NCBI RefSeq assembly: GCF_035953295.1
Contig: NZ_CP108370.1
Span: forward strand, 8,045,001-8,109,000
Direction of reading: 5' to 3'
Length of the DNA: 64,000 bases
Source of the DNA: Streptomyces sp. NBC_01335
Lineage (GTDB): Bacteria > Actinomycetota > Actinomycetes > Streptomycetales > Streptomycetaceae
A program made the translations under genes and the position numbers. A model generated the notes under the pieces. That model searched no databases, was not told where the DNA came from, and saw only the letters and a list, made by a program, of their open reading frames with translations. Shown here piece by piece: positions 26,601-39,219 of the stretch (positions are counted from its first letter, which is position 1; the number at the start of each line of letters is the position of its first letter).

Positions 26601-27693
26601 GAACTACGGAATCCACCTGATCGTCACCACCGCACGCTGGGTCGAACTCACCGCCCAGGTCCGCGACCAGGCCGCCACCCGCCTGGAGCTGCGGCTCGGC
26701 GACACCATGGACTCCGTGGTGGACATCCGCAAGGCCGCCGGCGTGCCCCGGCAGCAACCGGGCCGGGGCCTCACCGTCGACTCCAAGCTGCACTTCCTCA
26801 CCGCACTGCCCCGTATCGACGGCAGCGAGGGTGCCGAGGACCTCACCGAAGGAGTGGAGGCCCTCGTGGAGCGCGTCGCGCGGGCGTGGACGGGACCGGT
26901 CGCCCCGCGGGTACGGATGCTTCCGCACCGATTGCCCGCCGCGGAACTCCCGGCCCCCGAACTCGACGAGGGGCGCCTGCGGTTCGCCCTCGGCCAGGAC
27001 GAGGAGACCCTGTCCACCGTCTGGCACGACTTCAGTCGCACCCCGCACCTCGTCGCGGTCGGCGACACGGAGAGCGGGAAGACGAACCTGCTGCGCCTCG
27101 CCGCCGCGGCGATCACGGCCCGGTTCGCCCCGACCGAGGCCCGCATCCTGGTGGTCGACTACCGCCGCGAGCTGGTGGACGCGGTGCCCGCTGAGTACCG
27201 CCTCGGCCACGCCGTCGCGGTGGACGCGCTGAAGGAACTGGTCGGTGGTTCCGCGAAGGCGCTGGCCACCCGCCTGCCCGGGCAGGACATCACCCCCGCC
27301 CGGATGCGGCTGGCCGACTGGTGGTCGGGACCGCGTCTGTTCGTGCTCGTCGACGACTACGACATGGTCGGCGCGGGAACAGCTTTCGACCACCCCTTCG
27401 CGCCGCTCTTCGACCACTTGGCGCTCGGCCACGAGGTCGGCCTGCATCTGATCGTCGCCCGCTCGGCGACCGGGGCGGGAAGAGGACTCAACGACCAGCT
27501 GCTGCGAAGGCTGGACGAGGTGAACACGCCGGGACTCCTGATGTCCTGCCCGCCGTCCGAGGGTTACGTCTTCGGCAACATCAAGCCGAAGAACCTTCCG
27601 GCGGGGCGGGCCCAGTACATCGCCCGCCGCAAGGCGACACTGATCCAGACGGCCCTGGCTACCGAGGCCCCCGCCGACGGGGGAGCGGAGTAG
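23698..27693 (+). CDS. eccC: T7SS FtsK/SpoIIIE-type ATPase EccC
   Basis: 1331 aa from a TTG start. Two transmembrane helices near residues 40-85 are followed by three FtsK/SpoIIIE-type ATPase domains. Walker A motifs are GATGSGKS (about 482), GGSQSGKS (about 833) and GDTESGKT (about 1122), each followed by hydrophobic Walker B strands (LFVVVDEF, VFLVVDGW, LFVLVDDY). EccC is the motor that recognises and exports WXG100 heterodimers; here the a and b halves are fused in one chain, as is common in actinobacteria. It is divergent from eccD and convergent with mycP, so it is probably transcribed alone. Confidence 0.95.
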   Translation: MSVVLIRRPARRRGPDMPEGELSLQEPPTLPETVPDTSAVWTYLPMAMMSVSMMLIFIRPGGSNGVFTYLALGMMVMASGAMMIGQVMRKSGDRKQRLRGERRDYLRYLSQTRRKVQRTVVEQQLALAWRHPAPATLRSMVRTTRLWERRTKDDDFGEVRVAVGDQQLSLRLTPLSTKPVEDLEPLCAHALRRFVRAYSSVPAQPIALYLRTWSRVLLRGDDRARRSMVRAAICQLATFHPPEELWIAVCVSDENRQEWEWAKWLPHNLHPQEQDGAGPARLIASTVADLEDLLGAEFAERPAFDPEALPGREEPFTVIVVDGATVPAGHRIDGPGFRNAVVLDLSGSLTWRPGRSGLRLDVTPDAVRLVRTDRARKEQTTLLGRPDSMGPVAAESLARMLAPYRMSLAADAAEPLATDVQLTTLLGIPDLHRHDPATFWQRSTGAARLRVPIAVGADGTPVELDIKESAQGGMGPHGMLIGATGSGKSELLRTLVLGLALSNSSETLNFVLVDFKGGATFLGLDELPHTSALITNLADEVALVERMQDALHGELIRRQELLRSAGNYISALEYEKARAQGAALAPLPSLFVVVDEFSELLASHREFMDLFVMIGRLGRSLGVHLLLASQRLDEGRMHQLESHLSYRIGLRTFSAMESRGVLGVPDAYQLPPQPGSGFLKSGVEALTRFRAAYVSGPYRQRRGAVAQAQVASQIVPWSAGWVVPRTPAPAPAPMTPEEEAENQETLLSAALDRLRDSGPPAHEVWLPPLGLSPTLDGLLPGLAAEPGRGLVASRWPGAGRLRVPVGLVDKPFDQRRDPLVVDLSAGGGHVAIAGGSQSGKSTVLRTLIASLALTHTPAEVQFYCLDFGGGSLSALSGLPHVGGVAARLDSERISRTVAEVTAVFNHREQFFLDHSIDSMATYRRRRAGGEFADEEHGDVFLVVDGWSAVRQNFDHLLPTFNQIATGGLNYGIHLIVTTARWVELTAQVRDQAATRLELRLGDTMDSVVDIRKAAGVPRQQPGRGLTVDSKLHFLTALPRIDGSEGAEDLTEGVEALVERVARAWTGPVAPRVRMLPHRLPAAELPAPELDEGRLRFALGQDEETLSTVWHDFSRTPHLVAVGDTESGKTNLLRLAAAAITARFAPTEARILVVDYRRELVDAVPAEYRLGHAVAVDALKELVGGSAKALATRLPGQDITPARMRLADWWSGPRLFVLVDDYDMVGAGTAFDHPFAPLFDHLALGHEVGLHLIVARSATGAGRGLNDQLLRRLDEVNTPGLLMSCPPSEGYVFGNIKPKNLPAGRAQYIARRKATLIQTALATEAPADGGAE

Positions 27694-27720
27694 GGGCGGT
27701 CGACGCCGGGACACCCGGCC

Positions 27721-27832
27721 TCTGCGCCGGGCCGTCTGCGCCGGGCCGTCTGCGCCGGGCCGTCTGCGCCGGGCCCTCTGCGCCGGGCCCTCTGCGCCGG
27801 GCCCTCTGCGCCGGGCTCTCCGCGCCGGTCGG
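27721..27832. repeat. 14-bp minisatellite, eight units, between eccC and mycP
   Basis: TCTGCGCCGGGCCG occurs three times, then three copies end in CCC, then two more divergent copies, filling nearly all of the 144-bp interval between two convergent stop codons. It lacks the unique spacers of a CRISPR array. It may contribute to transcription termination through overlapping GC-rich stems. Confidence 0.9.
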
Positions 27833-27837
27833 TCCGC

Positions 27838-29076
27838 TCAGTCCGAGGAGGCCGCCCGGGCCTTGTCACCGGGCCCTCGCCAGCCCCGCGCCCGGCCGCG
27901 GGGCACCACGACCGCGGCCCACGCGACCAGCAGGACGACGACCGCCGCGACCGAGGCGATCAGCACGGCACGCCCCGCCGGGCCGGCTCCGGTGTCCTCG
28001 GGCAGCCGGAGAGCCGGGCCGGGCCGTTCGGCGGCCGGGGCCCTCGCGGCGACGGGCGCGTCCGCGACGCCGGTCACGGCCGCGTACGGGTCCAGGCGCG
28101 GCACCACGTCCGGGTAGGCCGTGGCCGTCAGCCGCCTCGCGGTCTGCTCCGCGCTCAGTTCAGGGTGCGCCGATCGCACCAGCGCGGCGGCACCGGCCGC
28201 GAAACCGGCCGCGAGGGAGGCGCCCGAACCGATGTAGTGGCCCGATCCCTCCGGCCCGATCCCGACCACTCCGTCACCGGGAGCGGCCAGGTCCGCCGAA
28301 CCCGTCTCGTACGAGCCGGTGGGACGCTTGCCGTCGACGGCGACGTCCAGCACCGACAGCACCCCATCCTGCGCGGCGGGCCAGAAATCCCGGGGAGCGG
28401 GAGCGGCCGTCCCCGATGACTCGGAGCCGGTCGGCGCGTCCGGTACCGCCGCAGCCACGACCAGCACGTCGTGCGCCGCGGCCTCCCGCACGGCGGAGGT
28501 GAGAGCGGCCGACCCCGACGGCAGCGCGGCCGAGACCGAGACGACGTCGGCGCCCCGCGCGACCGCGGTACGGATGCCGGCAGCCACTGTCGCGGCGGTC
28601 GCCGTGCCCCGGGCGTCCGTACCGCGCACGCCGAGGACCCGCGTCTCCTGGGCCACCCCGGCGAATCCGATCCCCTCCGAGGCCGCCGCGGCGACCAGAC
28701 CTGCGACGAACGTGCCGTGCCCCACGCAGTCCGCGCCCGCCGCGCCCGCCGCCGTGACGCGTCCCTTCAGCGAGGGCGCTTTGACCGACACGCCGGTGTC
28801 CACGACGGCGACCGTCACGCCGGAACCCGAGGCGAAACGCCAGGTGCGGGAGAGCTGCAGGCTCTGCTGCTCCCAGGGGACAGCCGTCGCCCGCGCCGGG
28901 GAGGACCTCCGGCACGCCTGGTTCTCGTCCAGCACGGAACTCAGTACGGGCAGTGCGACGGTCGTTCCGGAACCCGTTCCGTCCGCGACGGCCGGGGTCG
29001 CCGGCAGCACGACGAGGAAGGCGGCGAGCGGAGTCAGGAGGGGACGTGGCAGGCGGCGGCGACGCATGACGCGCAT
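27838..29076 (-). CDS. mycP: T7SS membrane-anchored subtilisin-like protease (mycosin)
   Basis: About 412 aa. Signal peptide at 1-33 (basic MRVMRRRR, then a hydrophobic core ending before ADG). S8 catalytic triad by position: Asp93 in VVDTGV, His120 in GHGTFVAG, Ser287 in GASLAAGF. There is one C-terminal transmembrane helix and a basic cytoplasmic tail. Mycosins are needed for ESX secretion and stabilise the membrane complex, independently of their protease activity. Start ATG 29076 is chosen because it opens the signal peptide; ATG 29067 is also possible. Convergent with eccC and downstream of the beta-helix/AAA+ gene. Confidence 0.9.
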   Translation of the reverse strand: MRVMRRRRLPRPLLTPLAAFLVVLPATPAVADGTGSGTTVALPVLSSVLDENQACRRSSPARATAVPWEQQSLQLSRTWRFASGSGVTVAVVDTGVSVKAPSLKGRVTAAGAAGADCVGHGTFVAGLVAAAASEGIGFAGVAQETRVLGVRGTDARGTATAATVAAGIRTAVARGADVVSVSAALPSGSAALTSAVREAAAHDVLVVAAAVPDAPTGSESSGTAAPAPRDFWPAAQDGVLSVLDVAVDGKRPTGSYETGSADLAAPGDGVVGIGPEGSGHYIGSGASLAAGFAAGAAALVRSAHPELSAEQTARRLTATAYPDVVPRLDPYAAVTGVADAPVAARAPAAERPGPALRLPEDTGAGPAGRAVLIASVAAVVVLLVAWAAVVVPRGRARGWRGPGDKARAASSD

Positions 29077-29289
29077 CCTATGCGGGACACCCCGGTGGTA
29101 CGACGTCCGGTCCACCGGACCGGCCGCCCAACTCCGTTGTCATGGGGCGTTTTCGGCCGTCCGGACAGCACGAGGACGCCGCACGGCGACCTGGCCGGCC
29201 GGATCGACGAACCGATTCCGCCGTCCCGGAACGGATCTGACGGAGCGTGCCCCCGGCTCCGGGACAGGTACGGGAACGTCGCCCGCCCC

Positions 29290-32200
29290 TCACACCACGC
29301 CCGGGGCGCGGACCGTGACGTCCTCGGGCAGCAGCAGCCGGAGGTCGTCGAGGGTGGGGGCGGCCAGGGAACTGAGACGCCCCGCCTGCCGGGTGATCAT
29401 GCCCTCCAGCACCTGCCGGGCGAGTCGCGCGTTGCCGAAGGACCGGTCGCGCGGCTGCCCGTCGAAGTGGGCGCGCAGGAGCGACCCCGTGCCCGGCCCG
29501 CACTCGTAGCCGCTCTCGGCCGCGTGCTGCCGGACGATGGTGACCAGTTCGTCGGAGGTGTAGTCCGCGAACTCCACCCGCCGTGAAAAGCGCGACGTCA
29601 GACCGGGGTTGGACGCGAGGAACCCCTCCATCTCCCGGGTGTAGCCGGCGACGATCACCACGATCCTGTCCCGGTGGTCCTCCATGAGCTTGAGCAGGGT
29701 GTCCACCGCCTCCCGCCCGAAGTCGTTCCCCGATCCGGAGTTCCCCGGGGTCAGGGTGTACGCCTCGTCGATGAACAGCACACCCCCCAGGGCCCGTTCG
29801 AAGACCTCGCGGGTCAACTGGGCCGTATGGCCGACGTACCTGCCCACCAGCTCGGCCCGTGACACCTCGACGAGCTGTCCCCGCGGCAGCACGCCGAGCG
29901 ACACCAGGAGCTCTCCGTAGAGCCGGGCAACCGTGGTCTTGCCGGTGCCCGGAGGGCCGGTGAAGACGAGATGGTGGCTGATGCGCGGTACCGGCAGGCC
30001 GGCGGCCTCGCGCTGGCGTGCCGTGGAGAGCAGATTCACCATGTCGGTGACGTCCCGCTTCACCGCCGAAAGTCCGACCATGTCGCCCAGCCGGGTCAGC
30101 GCGTCGTCGGTGGAAGGCGCGCCGTCGGTCCCGGCGGACTCCACCACGTCGTCGCCCACGTCCTGCGGCAGCAGCAGCGTGAGGTCCTCGGCGCCGACCT
30201 CCGTCTGCGAGGACAGGCGCAGAGCCTGGCGGTCGATCATCTCTTCGAACACCTGCCGTGCCGCACGGCCGTTGCCGAACGAGGCGTCCCTCGGCATGCG
30301 CTCGAAGCGGACCGCGAGGGCTTTCCTCGTCTCCTCGGCCAGGGCGTACTGGTGCTGGAGGCACATGCTCTCCATGATCGCGACCAGTTCGGGGACGGTG
30401 TAGTTCTCGAACTCGACGGTCCGCGAGAAGCGCGACGCGAGACCGGGGTTGGAGCCGAGGAACGACTCCATCTCCTCGGAGTAGCCGGCGGCCACCACCA
30501 CCACGTCGTCCCGGTGGTCCTCCATGAGCTTGAGCAGGGTGTCCACCGCCTCCCGCCCGAAGTCCGCCCCGGAACCCCTGCTGTCGCTGGTCAGCGTGTA
30601 CGCCTCGTCGATGAACAGCACACCCCCCAGGGCCCGGTTGAACGTCTCGGTGGTCTTGATCGCGGTACCGCCGATCACCTGCGCCACCAGATCGGCCCGG
30701 GACACCTCCACCAGGTGGCCGGAGCGCAGTACCCCCAGCTCGGCGAGGATCGTGCCGTACAGTCGCGCGACCGTGGTCTTGCCCGTTCCGGGAGGTCCGG
30801 CGAAGACCAGATGACGGCTCATCGGGGGAGCGGACATGCCCAACTGCGCGCGTCGCTGGGCCAGCTGGTTGAGGTTGACGAGCGTGCGGACCTGCTGCTT
30901 CACGTTCTGCAGCCCGATCAGCGCGTCGAGGGCCAGCAGTGGACCGTTCTCCCTGGCGGTGTCCACGGACGCCGAACCCGCGGGGTCGGTGCCTTCGACG
31001 TCCCCGTGCCCCCAGGCGTCACGCTGGGTGTTGTCGGTACTCGTCAGCCCCTCGACGGCGAGCCGGTCGCCCGCCTTCGACTGCACCAGCCCGCCACCCC
31101 GGTTCTCCCGGACCGTGCAGTTGACGAGGGAGACGGGTGATCCCGACTCGACCCGCACGCCGTCCTTCGCGTTGGCGGAGAACTCGCAGGCGTTGAGGGA
31201 CGCGCGCCCGCCCTCGCGCACGACGAGACCGTGCTCGGCGGCCTCGACCACTCTGATCCGGGTCGCGGTCAGTTCGCCCTCCGCGTCCACGGCGACCCCG
31301 TCGGCGCCGGGCGTACGGATCTCGCAGTCGCGTACGGTCGCGCTGCCGCGCGGCCCCACGGTGAGTCCGGCCGCGTCCGCCGCGGTCACGGATCCGCCGC
31401 CGATGTAGACGTTGCCGTCCGAGGAGACGTGGATACCGGATCCACCCGCGCGGTCCACCTCGCAGTCCTCCAGGCGCCCCCTGCCGTCCTTGTCCACCTC
31501 GATGCCGTGGCCGCCCGAGCGCCCCACCCTGGCCCGGCGCAGCAGAGGATTCGCGCCGGACCGGACGTGTATCCCCGCGCCCGCCGCGTCGAGCACCTCC
31601 AGCCGGTCCAGCTCCGCGGTCGACTCCTCCTCCAGCAGCACGCCCGTACCCTCGCAGTCGCGCACGGTCAGCGAGGTCAGCGCGGGCGAGGCGGAGCCGG
31701 CCACCCGCAGCGCGGGGGCCTGCGCGGAGTCGAGCCAGCAATCCTCGAACGTGCCGCGGGAACGGTCCGTGACGAGTATGCCGTTGCCTTGGGTGCGGGC
31801 GGTCCGACAGCGTCGGAGCAGCGGATCGCTCCCGTGCGACAGCACGAAACCGGGGCCGGTGGTGGTGGTGACCCGGACCTCCTCCAGCAGGGTGCGTGAC
31901 TCACTGGTCAAGTGGACACCGATCGCGGTGTCGTGCACGACGGTGCGCAGCACCTGGGTGGTCGACCGTCCCTCCAGCGCGATCGACGGCTTGTCGGTGG
32001 AGGAGATGTCGCACTCCTCCACCGACCCCTGCGCCTCGCCGTTGGCGAGGACGCCGTTGCCCCGTGCGTCGCGGATGGTGCAACCGCGTACGGTGACCCG
32101 CCCCCGCTCGCCGATCACGATGCCGGAGGTGCCCAGGTGCTCCAGCGTGCACGACTCCACGGAGCTGTCCACGGCGGAGGTCACCACCACGCCGGCCCCG

Positions 32201-32604
32201 CCCGGGTTGCTGACCCGGCAGTCACGCATGGCCAACGAGCCGTTCCCGCGGGCGAGTACAGCGGTCCAGGCGGCGCCGGTCACGTCGCAACCGTCCATCG
32301 CCACCTGCCCCCGCACGGCGTCGACAGCCGGCAACTCCTCGTCGCGGGAGCGCAGTACGAGATCCGTGAGCATCACCGCGTCGGCCTTCAGTGAGATCGC
32401 GCTGCCGCGCCTCGGGCGTATCTCCACGGTGCCACGGGCCTGTTCGGCGACGATCGTCACCCGAGTGGTGATCGTCAGGCTCTCCTCGTACGTCCCGGGC
32501 CGGACACTGATGACGGCCCCGCTACGGGCCTCCGCCAGCGCCTCCGTGACGGTCCGGAACCCCTCGGTTCCGTCGGGGCAGACCATCAGTACCTGGCGTG
32601 ACAC
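29290..32604 (-). CDS. Beta-helix / tandem CbxX-type AAA+ ATPase (EccA-like)
   Basis: 1104 aa from GTG 32604 (GGAGG 8 nt upstream). Residues 1 to about 520 are a right-handed parallel beta-helix of short repeats (patterns such as [13 protein letters not shown]). Two CbxX/CfqX-type AAA+ modules follow: [15 protein letters not shown] at about 602 and again at about 882, each with [11 protein letters not shown] and a sensor region EDHRD...GY. EccA proteins of ESX systems are cytosolic AAA+ ATPases thought to act on substrates or chaperones; they have one AAA+ module and a TPR N-terminus. Here the TPR part is replaced by a beta-helix and the AAA+ module is doubled. Same strand as mycP, 213 bp upstream. 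Confidence 0.88.
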   Translation of the reverse strand: MSRQVLMVCPDGTEGFRTVTEALAEARSGAVISVRPGTYEESLTITTRVTIVAEQARGTVEIRPRRGSAISLKADAVMLTDLVLRSRDEELPAVDAVRGQVAMDGCDVTGAAWTAVLARGNGSLAMRDCRVSNPGGAGVVVTSAVDSSVESCTLEHLGTSGIVIGERGRVTVRGCTIRDARGNGVLANGEAQGSVEECDISSTDKPSIALEGRSTTQVLRTVVHDTAIGVHLTSESRTLLEEVRVTTTTGPGFVLSHGSDPLLRRCRTARTQGNGILVTDRSRGTFEDCWLDSAQAPALRVAGSASPALTSLTVRDCEGTGVLLEEESTAELDRLEVLDAAGAGIHVRSGANPLLRRARVGRSGGHGIEVDKDGRGRLEDCEVDRAGGSGIHVSSDGNVYIGGGSVTAADAAGLTVGPRGSATVRDCEIRTPGADGVAVDAEGELTATRIRVVEAAEHGLVVREGGRASLNACEFSANAKDGVRVESGSPVSLVNCTVRENRGGGLVQSKAGDRLAVEGLTSTDNTQRDAWGHGDVEGTDPAGSASVDTARENGPLLALDALIGLQNVKQQVRTLVNLNQLAQRRAQLGMSAPPMSRHLVFAGPPGTGKTTVARLYGTILAELGVLRSGHLVEVSRADLVAQVIGGTAIKTTETFNRALGGVLFIDEAYTLTSDSRGSGADFGREAVDTLLKLMEDHRDDVVVVAAGYSEEMESFLGSNPGLASRFSRTVEFENYTVPELVAIMESMCLQHQYALAEETRKALAVRFERMPRDASFGNGRAARQVFEEMIDRQALRLSSQTEVGAEDLTLLLPQDVGDDVVESAGTDGAPSTDDALTRLGDMVGLSAVKRDVTDMVNLLSTARQREAAGLPVPRISHHLVFTGPPGTGKTTVARLYGELLVSLGVLPRGQLVEVSRAELVGRYVGHTAQLTREVFERALGGVLFIDEAYTLTPGNSGSGNDFGREAVDTLLKLMEDHRDRIVVIVAGYTREMEGFLASNPGLTSRFSRRVEFADYTSDELVTIVRQHAAESGYECGPGTGSLLRAHFDGQPRDRSFGNARLARQVLEGMITRQAGRLSSLAAPTLDDLRLLLPEDVTVRAPGVV

Positions 32605-33908
<1,304 letters not shown>

Positions 33909-34032
33909 GGTTCCTCGCTCTTTCTGACGGGTTCGGTGCCCCGGGGTGATGACCAGCTGCACCTGATCATGCTCCTTCCCTCCGGGGCAGGGTCTCCCGG
34001 GGCGGTCGCGCTGCGGTGCTCTGCCCGCTCGG

Positions 34033-34884
34033 TCAGCCGTCCAGACGGCGCTTGCTGAGCCAGCTGACCATCTCGGGGTCGTGGTGGTCGAAGAAGAGGG
34101 TCTCGCCGGTGTCGAGGGCGGCGATGGCGGCCATCTGGTCGTCGGTCAGCTCGAAGTCGAAGACGTCGAAGTTCTGCGCCATCCGGTCGGGGTTGACCGA
34201 CTTGGGGATGGTGACGACATCGCGCTGGACCAGCCAGCGCAGCGCGACCTGCGCCACGGACTTGCCGTGCGCCTCGCCGATCGCGCTCAGGGCGGGGTTG
34301 GTGAACAGGCCGTTCTTGCCCTCGGCGAAGCCACCCCACGACTGGTGCTGGACACCGTGCTCACGCATGAGGTCGTGGTCGGCGGTGCGCTGGAAGAAGA
34401 CGTGGGTCTCGATCTGGTTGACCGCCGGCGTGATCTCGTTGTTGAAGGTGAGGTCCAGCAGCCGGTCGGGGTAGAAGTTGGCGACGCCGATCGCCTTGGC
34501 CAGGCCCTCGCGGTTCAGCGCCTCCATGGCCCGCCACTGGCCGTACACGTCCCCGAAGGGCTGGTGCATCAGGTACAGGTCGAGGTGGTCGAGGCCCAGC
34601 TTGCGCAGCGAGGTGTCGAAGGCGCGCCGGGTGTTCTCCTCGGCGGGCGCGTCCTGCACCCACAGTTTGGTGGTGACGAACAGTTCCTCGCGCGGGATGC
34701 CGCTGGCCTTGATGGCGCGGCCGACGGCCTCCTCGTTGCCGTACGCGGCAGCGGTGTCGAGCAGCCGGTAGCCGGCCGCGAGGGCTTCCGAGACGGCCCG
34801 CTCGGTCTGGTCGTCCGGGATCTGGTAGACGCCGAAGCCGAGGACCGGCATCCGGACGCCGTTGTTGAGGGTGACGTGCTGCAT
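34033..34884 (-). CDS. Aldo/keto reductase, DkgA-like
   Basis: 283 aa from ATG 34884 (MQHVTLNNG). Tetrad: [11 protein letters not shown] (Asp, Tyr), VTTKLWV (Lys), YLMHQPFG (His); the C-terminal motif [12 protein letters not shown] binds the NADPH phosphate. The overall pattern matches AKR5-type 2,5-diketo-gluconate/methylglyoxal reductases rather than the two flanking paralogues. It lies 47 nt after the alcohol dehydrogenase gene on the same strand. Probably general carbonyl reduction or detoxification; substrate unknown. Confidence 0.9.
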   Translation of the reverse strand: MQHVTLNNGVRMPVLGFGVYQIPDDQTERAVSEALAAGYRLLDTAAAYGNEEAVGRAIKASGIPREELFVTTKLWVQDAPAEENTRRAFDTSLRKLGLDHLDLYLMHQPFGDVYGQWRAMEALNREGLAKAIGVANFYPDRLLDLTFNNEITPAVNQIETHVFFQRTADHDLMREHGVQHQSWGGFAEGKNGLFTNPALSAIGEAHGKSVAQVALRWLVQRDVVTIPKSVNPDRMAQNFDVFDFELTDDQMAAIAALDTGETLFFDHHDPEMVSWLSKRRLDG

Positions 34885-34931
34885 GGGCTCTTCCTTGTCG
34901 TCCGTGCGGGGATCGAAGGGCGATCCGGGGG

Positions 34932-37037
<2,106 letters not shown>

Positions 37038-37224
37038 GATGTCTCCTTTCTCTTGTGCCGATTTCTGGTTCAGTCTGGATCGCCGGGAGAGGGCTTTCAC
37101 GCAGGCGCGGCGTCCCGAACCGGGTCACGCCCGCACGGTGGGCGCGGCGGGGGAGACGGACACGGGAACCGCTCCCGATCGGGGCGGGTGACGCGGTGAC
37201 GACGCCTTCCACCCTGGCGCTTCA

Positions 37225-37255
37225 CCTGCCCGGCAGGCAGACCGGCTTCTGCCGG
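37225..37255. promoter_or_regulatory. Palindrome and small hairpin between reductase cluster and XRE gene
   Basis: CCTGCC-C-GGCAGG (37225-37237) is a perfect 13-bp palindrome and is followed by CCGGC-TTCT-GCCGG (37242-37255). Both lie in the 294-bp divergent interval, so they are candidate operators for the XRE-type regulator. The rest of the interval shows no gene. Confidence 0.4.
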
Positions 37256-37331
37256 GGGGTGGGCAGAGGGGGGTACGGCAGGGCCCCCCTCGCGCGTACC
37301 GGCCCGATGGCGGTGTTGCGACACTGGACGT

Positions 37332-38225
37332 ATGGCACCCGAGCAGCAGCACACCGTCGGTGACGAGCTGGCGCGCTTCCTGCGCGCCCGCCGTACCCAG
37401 ACCAGCCCCCAGTCCGTCGGCCTCACCCCCGGGTACGGTGTCCGCCGCACCCCCGGTCTGCGCCGCGAGGAACTGGCCACGCTCGCCGGGGTCAGCATCG
37501 ACTACTACACCCGTCTGGAGCGGGGCAAGGAGACCCGGCCCGGTCCCGGCGTCGTCGACGCCCTCGCCCGCGCCCTCCGGCTCGACGACGACGAACACCA
37601 CCACCTGCGTGAGCTCGCCGTCCGGGCCTCCCGCTTCGCGCCCGAGCCGCCGCCCCCGCCCAGCCGGACCGTCCGCCCCCACCTCAGACTGCTGCTGGAC
37701 ACGATGCGGCCGAACCCCGCCTACATCGTCAGCCGCAGCATGGACCTGCTCGCCTGGAACCCCGGCGGACTGGCCCTGTACGCGGGCATCGACGACTGGC
37801 CGGTCACCCGGCGCAACCTCGCCCGCTACCTCTTCCTCCACCCCGTGGCCCGCGAGCTGTTCCCCGACTGGGACATCCAGGTCCGCGGCTGCGTCGCCCG
37901 CCTGCGCACCGAAGCCGGCCTCAACCCCGACGCCCCCGACCTCGCCGGCCTGGTCGGCGAGCTCCTCCTCAAGAGCCCCGACTTCGCGAAGCTGTGGGAA
38001 CGCTACGAGGTCATCGGCCGGAAGAAGATCCAGAAGACCGTCCACCACCCGAAGGTCGGCGTCCTCACCCTCAGCAGCCAGAGCATGAACCTGGAGGGGA
38101 CCCCCGGCCAGCGCCTCGGCGTATACACCGCCGAACCCGGCACCCCCGACCACGACGCCATGCTCCTGCTCGACCTCACCGCACCGGCGGACTCCGCGCA
38201 CCGCGACGCCGTGACGGCCGACTGA
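37332..38225 (+). CDS. XRE-family regulator with MmyB-like ligand domain
   Basis: 297 aa. Residues about 8-80 are an XRE helix-turn-helix (LRREELATLAGVSIDYYTRLERG, recognition helix about 57-67; fragments quoted contiguously only in part). Residues about 110-290 match the MmyB-like domain, which binds small ligands such as fatty acids (NPAYIVSRSMDLLAWN, LFLHPVARELFPDW). This family typically represses or activates an adjacent divergent oxidoreductase gene, which fits the aldo/keto reductase cluster. No clear Shine-Dalgarno sequence precedes ATG 37332, so a leaderless or weakly translated mRNA is possible. Confidence 0.9.
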   Translation: MAPEQQHTVGDELARFLRARRTQTSPQSVGLTPGYGVRRTPGLRREELATLAGVSIDYYTRLERGKETRPGPGVVDALARALRLDDDEHHHLRELAVRASRFAPEPPPPPSRTVRPHLRLLLDTMRPNPAYIVSRSMDLLAWNPGGLALYAGIDDWPVTRRNLARYLFLHPVARELFPDWDIQVRGCVARLRTEAGLNPDAPDLAGLVGELLLKSPDFAKLWERYEVIGRKKIQKTVHHPKVGVLTLSSQSMNLEGTPGQRLGVYTAEPGTPDHDAMLLLDLTAPADSAHRDAVTAD

Positions 38226-38251
38226 CCACCCTTTCGGGAGAGGCCACCGAC

Positions 38252-39208
38252 TCACGCGAGGTCGTCCGGCGTCAGGTCGGGGCGCAGCCGGTGCCAGGAC
38301 GGCTGCCGCAGCAGCCCGGCGCGGGTCCGGGTGGCGTAGGCCACCTCGCCGACCAGGCGGGGCAGCACCCACCGCGCGCCCGGGGCCTCCGGAGGCGGGC
38401 TGAACGGGCAGTCGGCACTCGCCGCGGCGTGCAGGAGCCCGGCGAGCGTCCGCCGTTCGGCATCGCTCCAGCCGGTGCCGACGTTCCCGATGTGACGCAG
38501 CTCGCCGCCCTGCCGCTCTCCCAGCAGGAGGGCGCCCGGCAGCTCGCTCAGCCGGCCGTGGCCGGGCAGCCAGCCGCCGACGACGACATCGGCGGTGTGG
38601 ACATGACGGATCTTGATCCACGCGTGCGAACGGACCCCCGGTTCGTAGCCGGAGTCCAGCCTCTTGGCGATCAGCCCCTCCAGCCCGGCGGCCCGGGTCG
38701 CCTCCAGGGCACGCTCGCCGTGCCCCGCGATGAACGCCGGGGTCGACCAGTGCGTCCCGGTCAGGCCGAGCGACTGGAGGGCGGCGCGGCGCTCGGTGTA
38801 GGGGAGCCGTGTCAGCGGCCCGGTGCCGAGGAACAGCACGTCGAAGAGGACCAGGTGCGCCGGGACGGTACGGGCCATCCTGGCCGCCTTCGCCGGCGTG
38901 CCCGCCAGACCCATGCGCGACTGCAGGCGTTCGAAGTCGCTCCGGCCCGCGTCGTCGAACGCGACGATCTCACCGTCCAGGACCGCCGCCGTGTCCCCCA
39001 GAACCACGCCGAGCGGCGCGAGGTCCGGGTAGGCGGCGGTGATGTCCGCGCCGGACCGCGAACGCAGCAGCACCGACCCGTCGCCCGGCAGACAGGCCAC
39101 CGCGCGCTGCCCGTCGTACTTGACCTCGTAGGCCCACCGCTCGTCGACCGCGGCGGGCGGCAGCCGTCCGGGAGTGGCGAGCATCGGGGCGATCCGGGGG
39201 AGGTCCAT
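38252..39208 (-). CDS. Stand-alone ATP-dependent DNA ligase (LigC/LigD-ligase type)
   Basis: 318 aa. Motif I KYDGQRA with the nucleotidyl Lys near residue 29; motif III-like VLFDVLFLG; motif IV GLIAKR; motif V WIKIRH; C-terminal OB-fold region. There is no polymerase (PolDom) or 3'-phosphoesterase domain, so it is not a full-length LigD. It lies 11 nt after ku on the same strand, forming a minimal non-homologous end-joining pair. The partner polymerase may be elsewhere in the genome. Confidence 0.9.
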   Translation of the reverse strand: MDLPRIAPMLATPGRLPPAAVDERWAYEVKYDGQRAVACLPGDGSVLLRSRSGADITAAYPDLAPLGVVLGDTAAVLDGEIVAFDDAGRSDFERLQSRMGLAGTPAKAARMARTVPAHLVLFDVLFLGTGPLTRLPYTERRAALQSLGLTGTHWSTPAFIAGHGERALEATRAAGLEGLIAKRLDSGYEPGVRSHAWIKIRHVHTADVVVGGWLPGHGRLSELPGALLLGERQGGELRHIGNVGTGWSDAERRTLAGLLHAAASADCPFSPPPEAPGARWVLPRLVGEVAYATRTRAGLLRQPSWHRLRPDLTPDDLA

Positions 39209-39219
39209 CGGTCCGGGCC

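Noticed and set aside
27721..27832. Possible CRISPR array at the 14-bp repeat
   Set aside because: No spacers, units too short, no cas genes in the window.
33909..33962. N-terminal extension of the aldo/keto reductase at 32934-33908
   Set aside because: The extension is not family-like, and MKHIKLGDL at 33908 matches the paralogue's start.
37332..38225. Pathway-specific regulator of the PTM cluster
   Set aside because: It lies 6.5 kb from the cluster and is directly divergent from the reductase operon.
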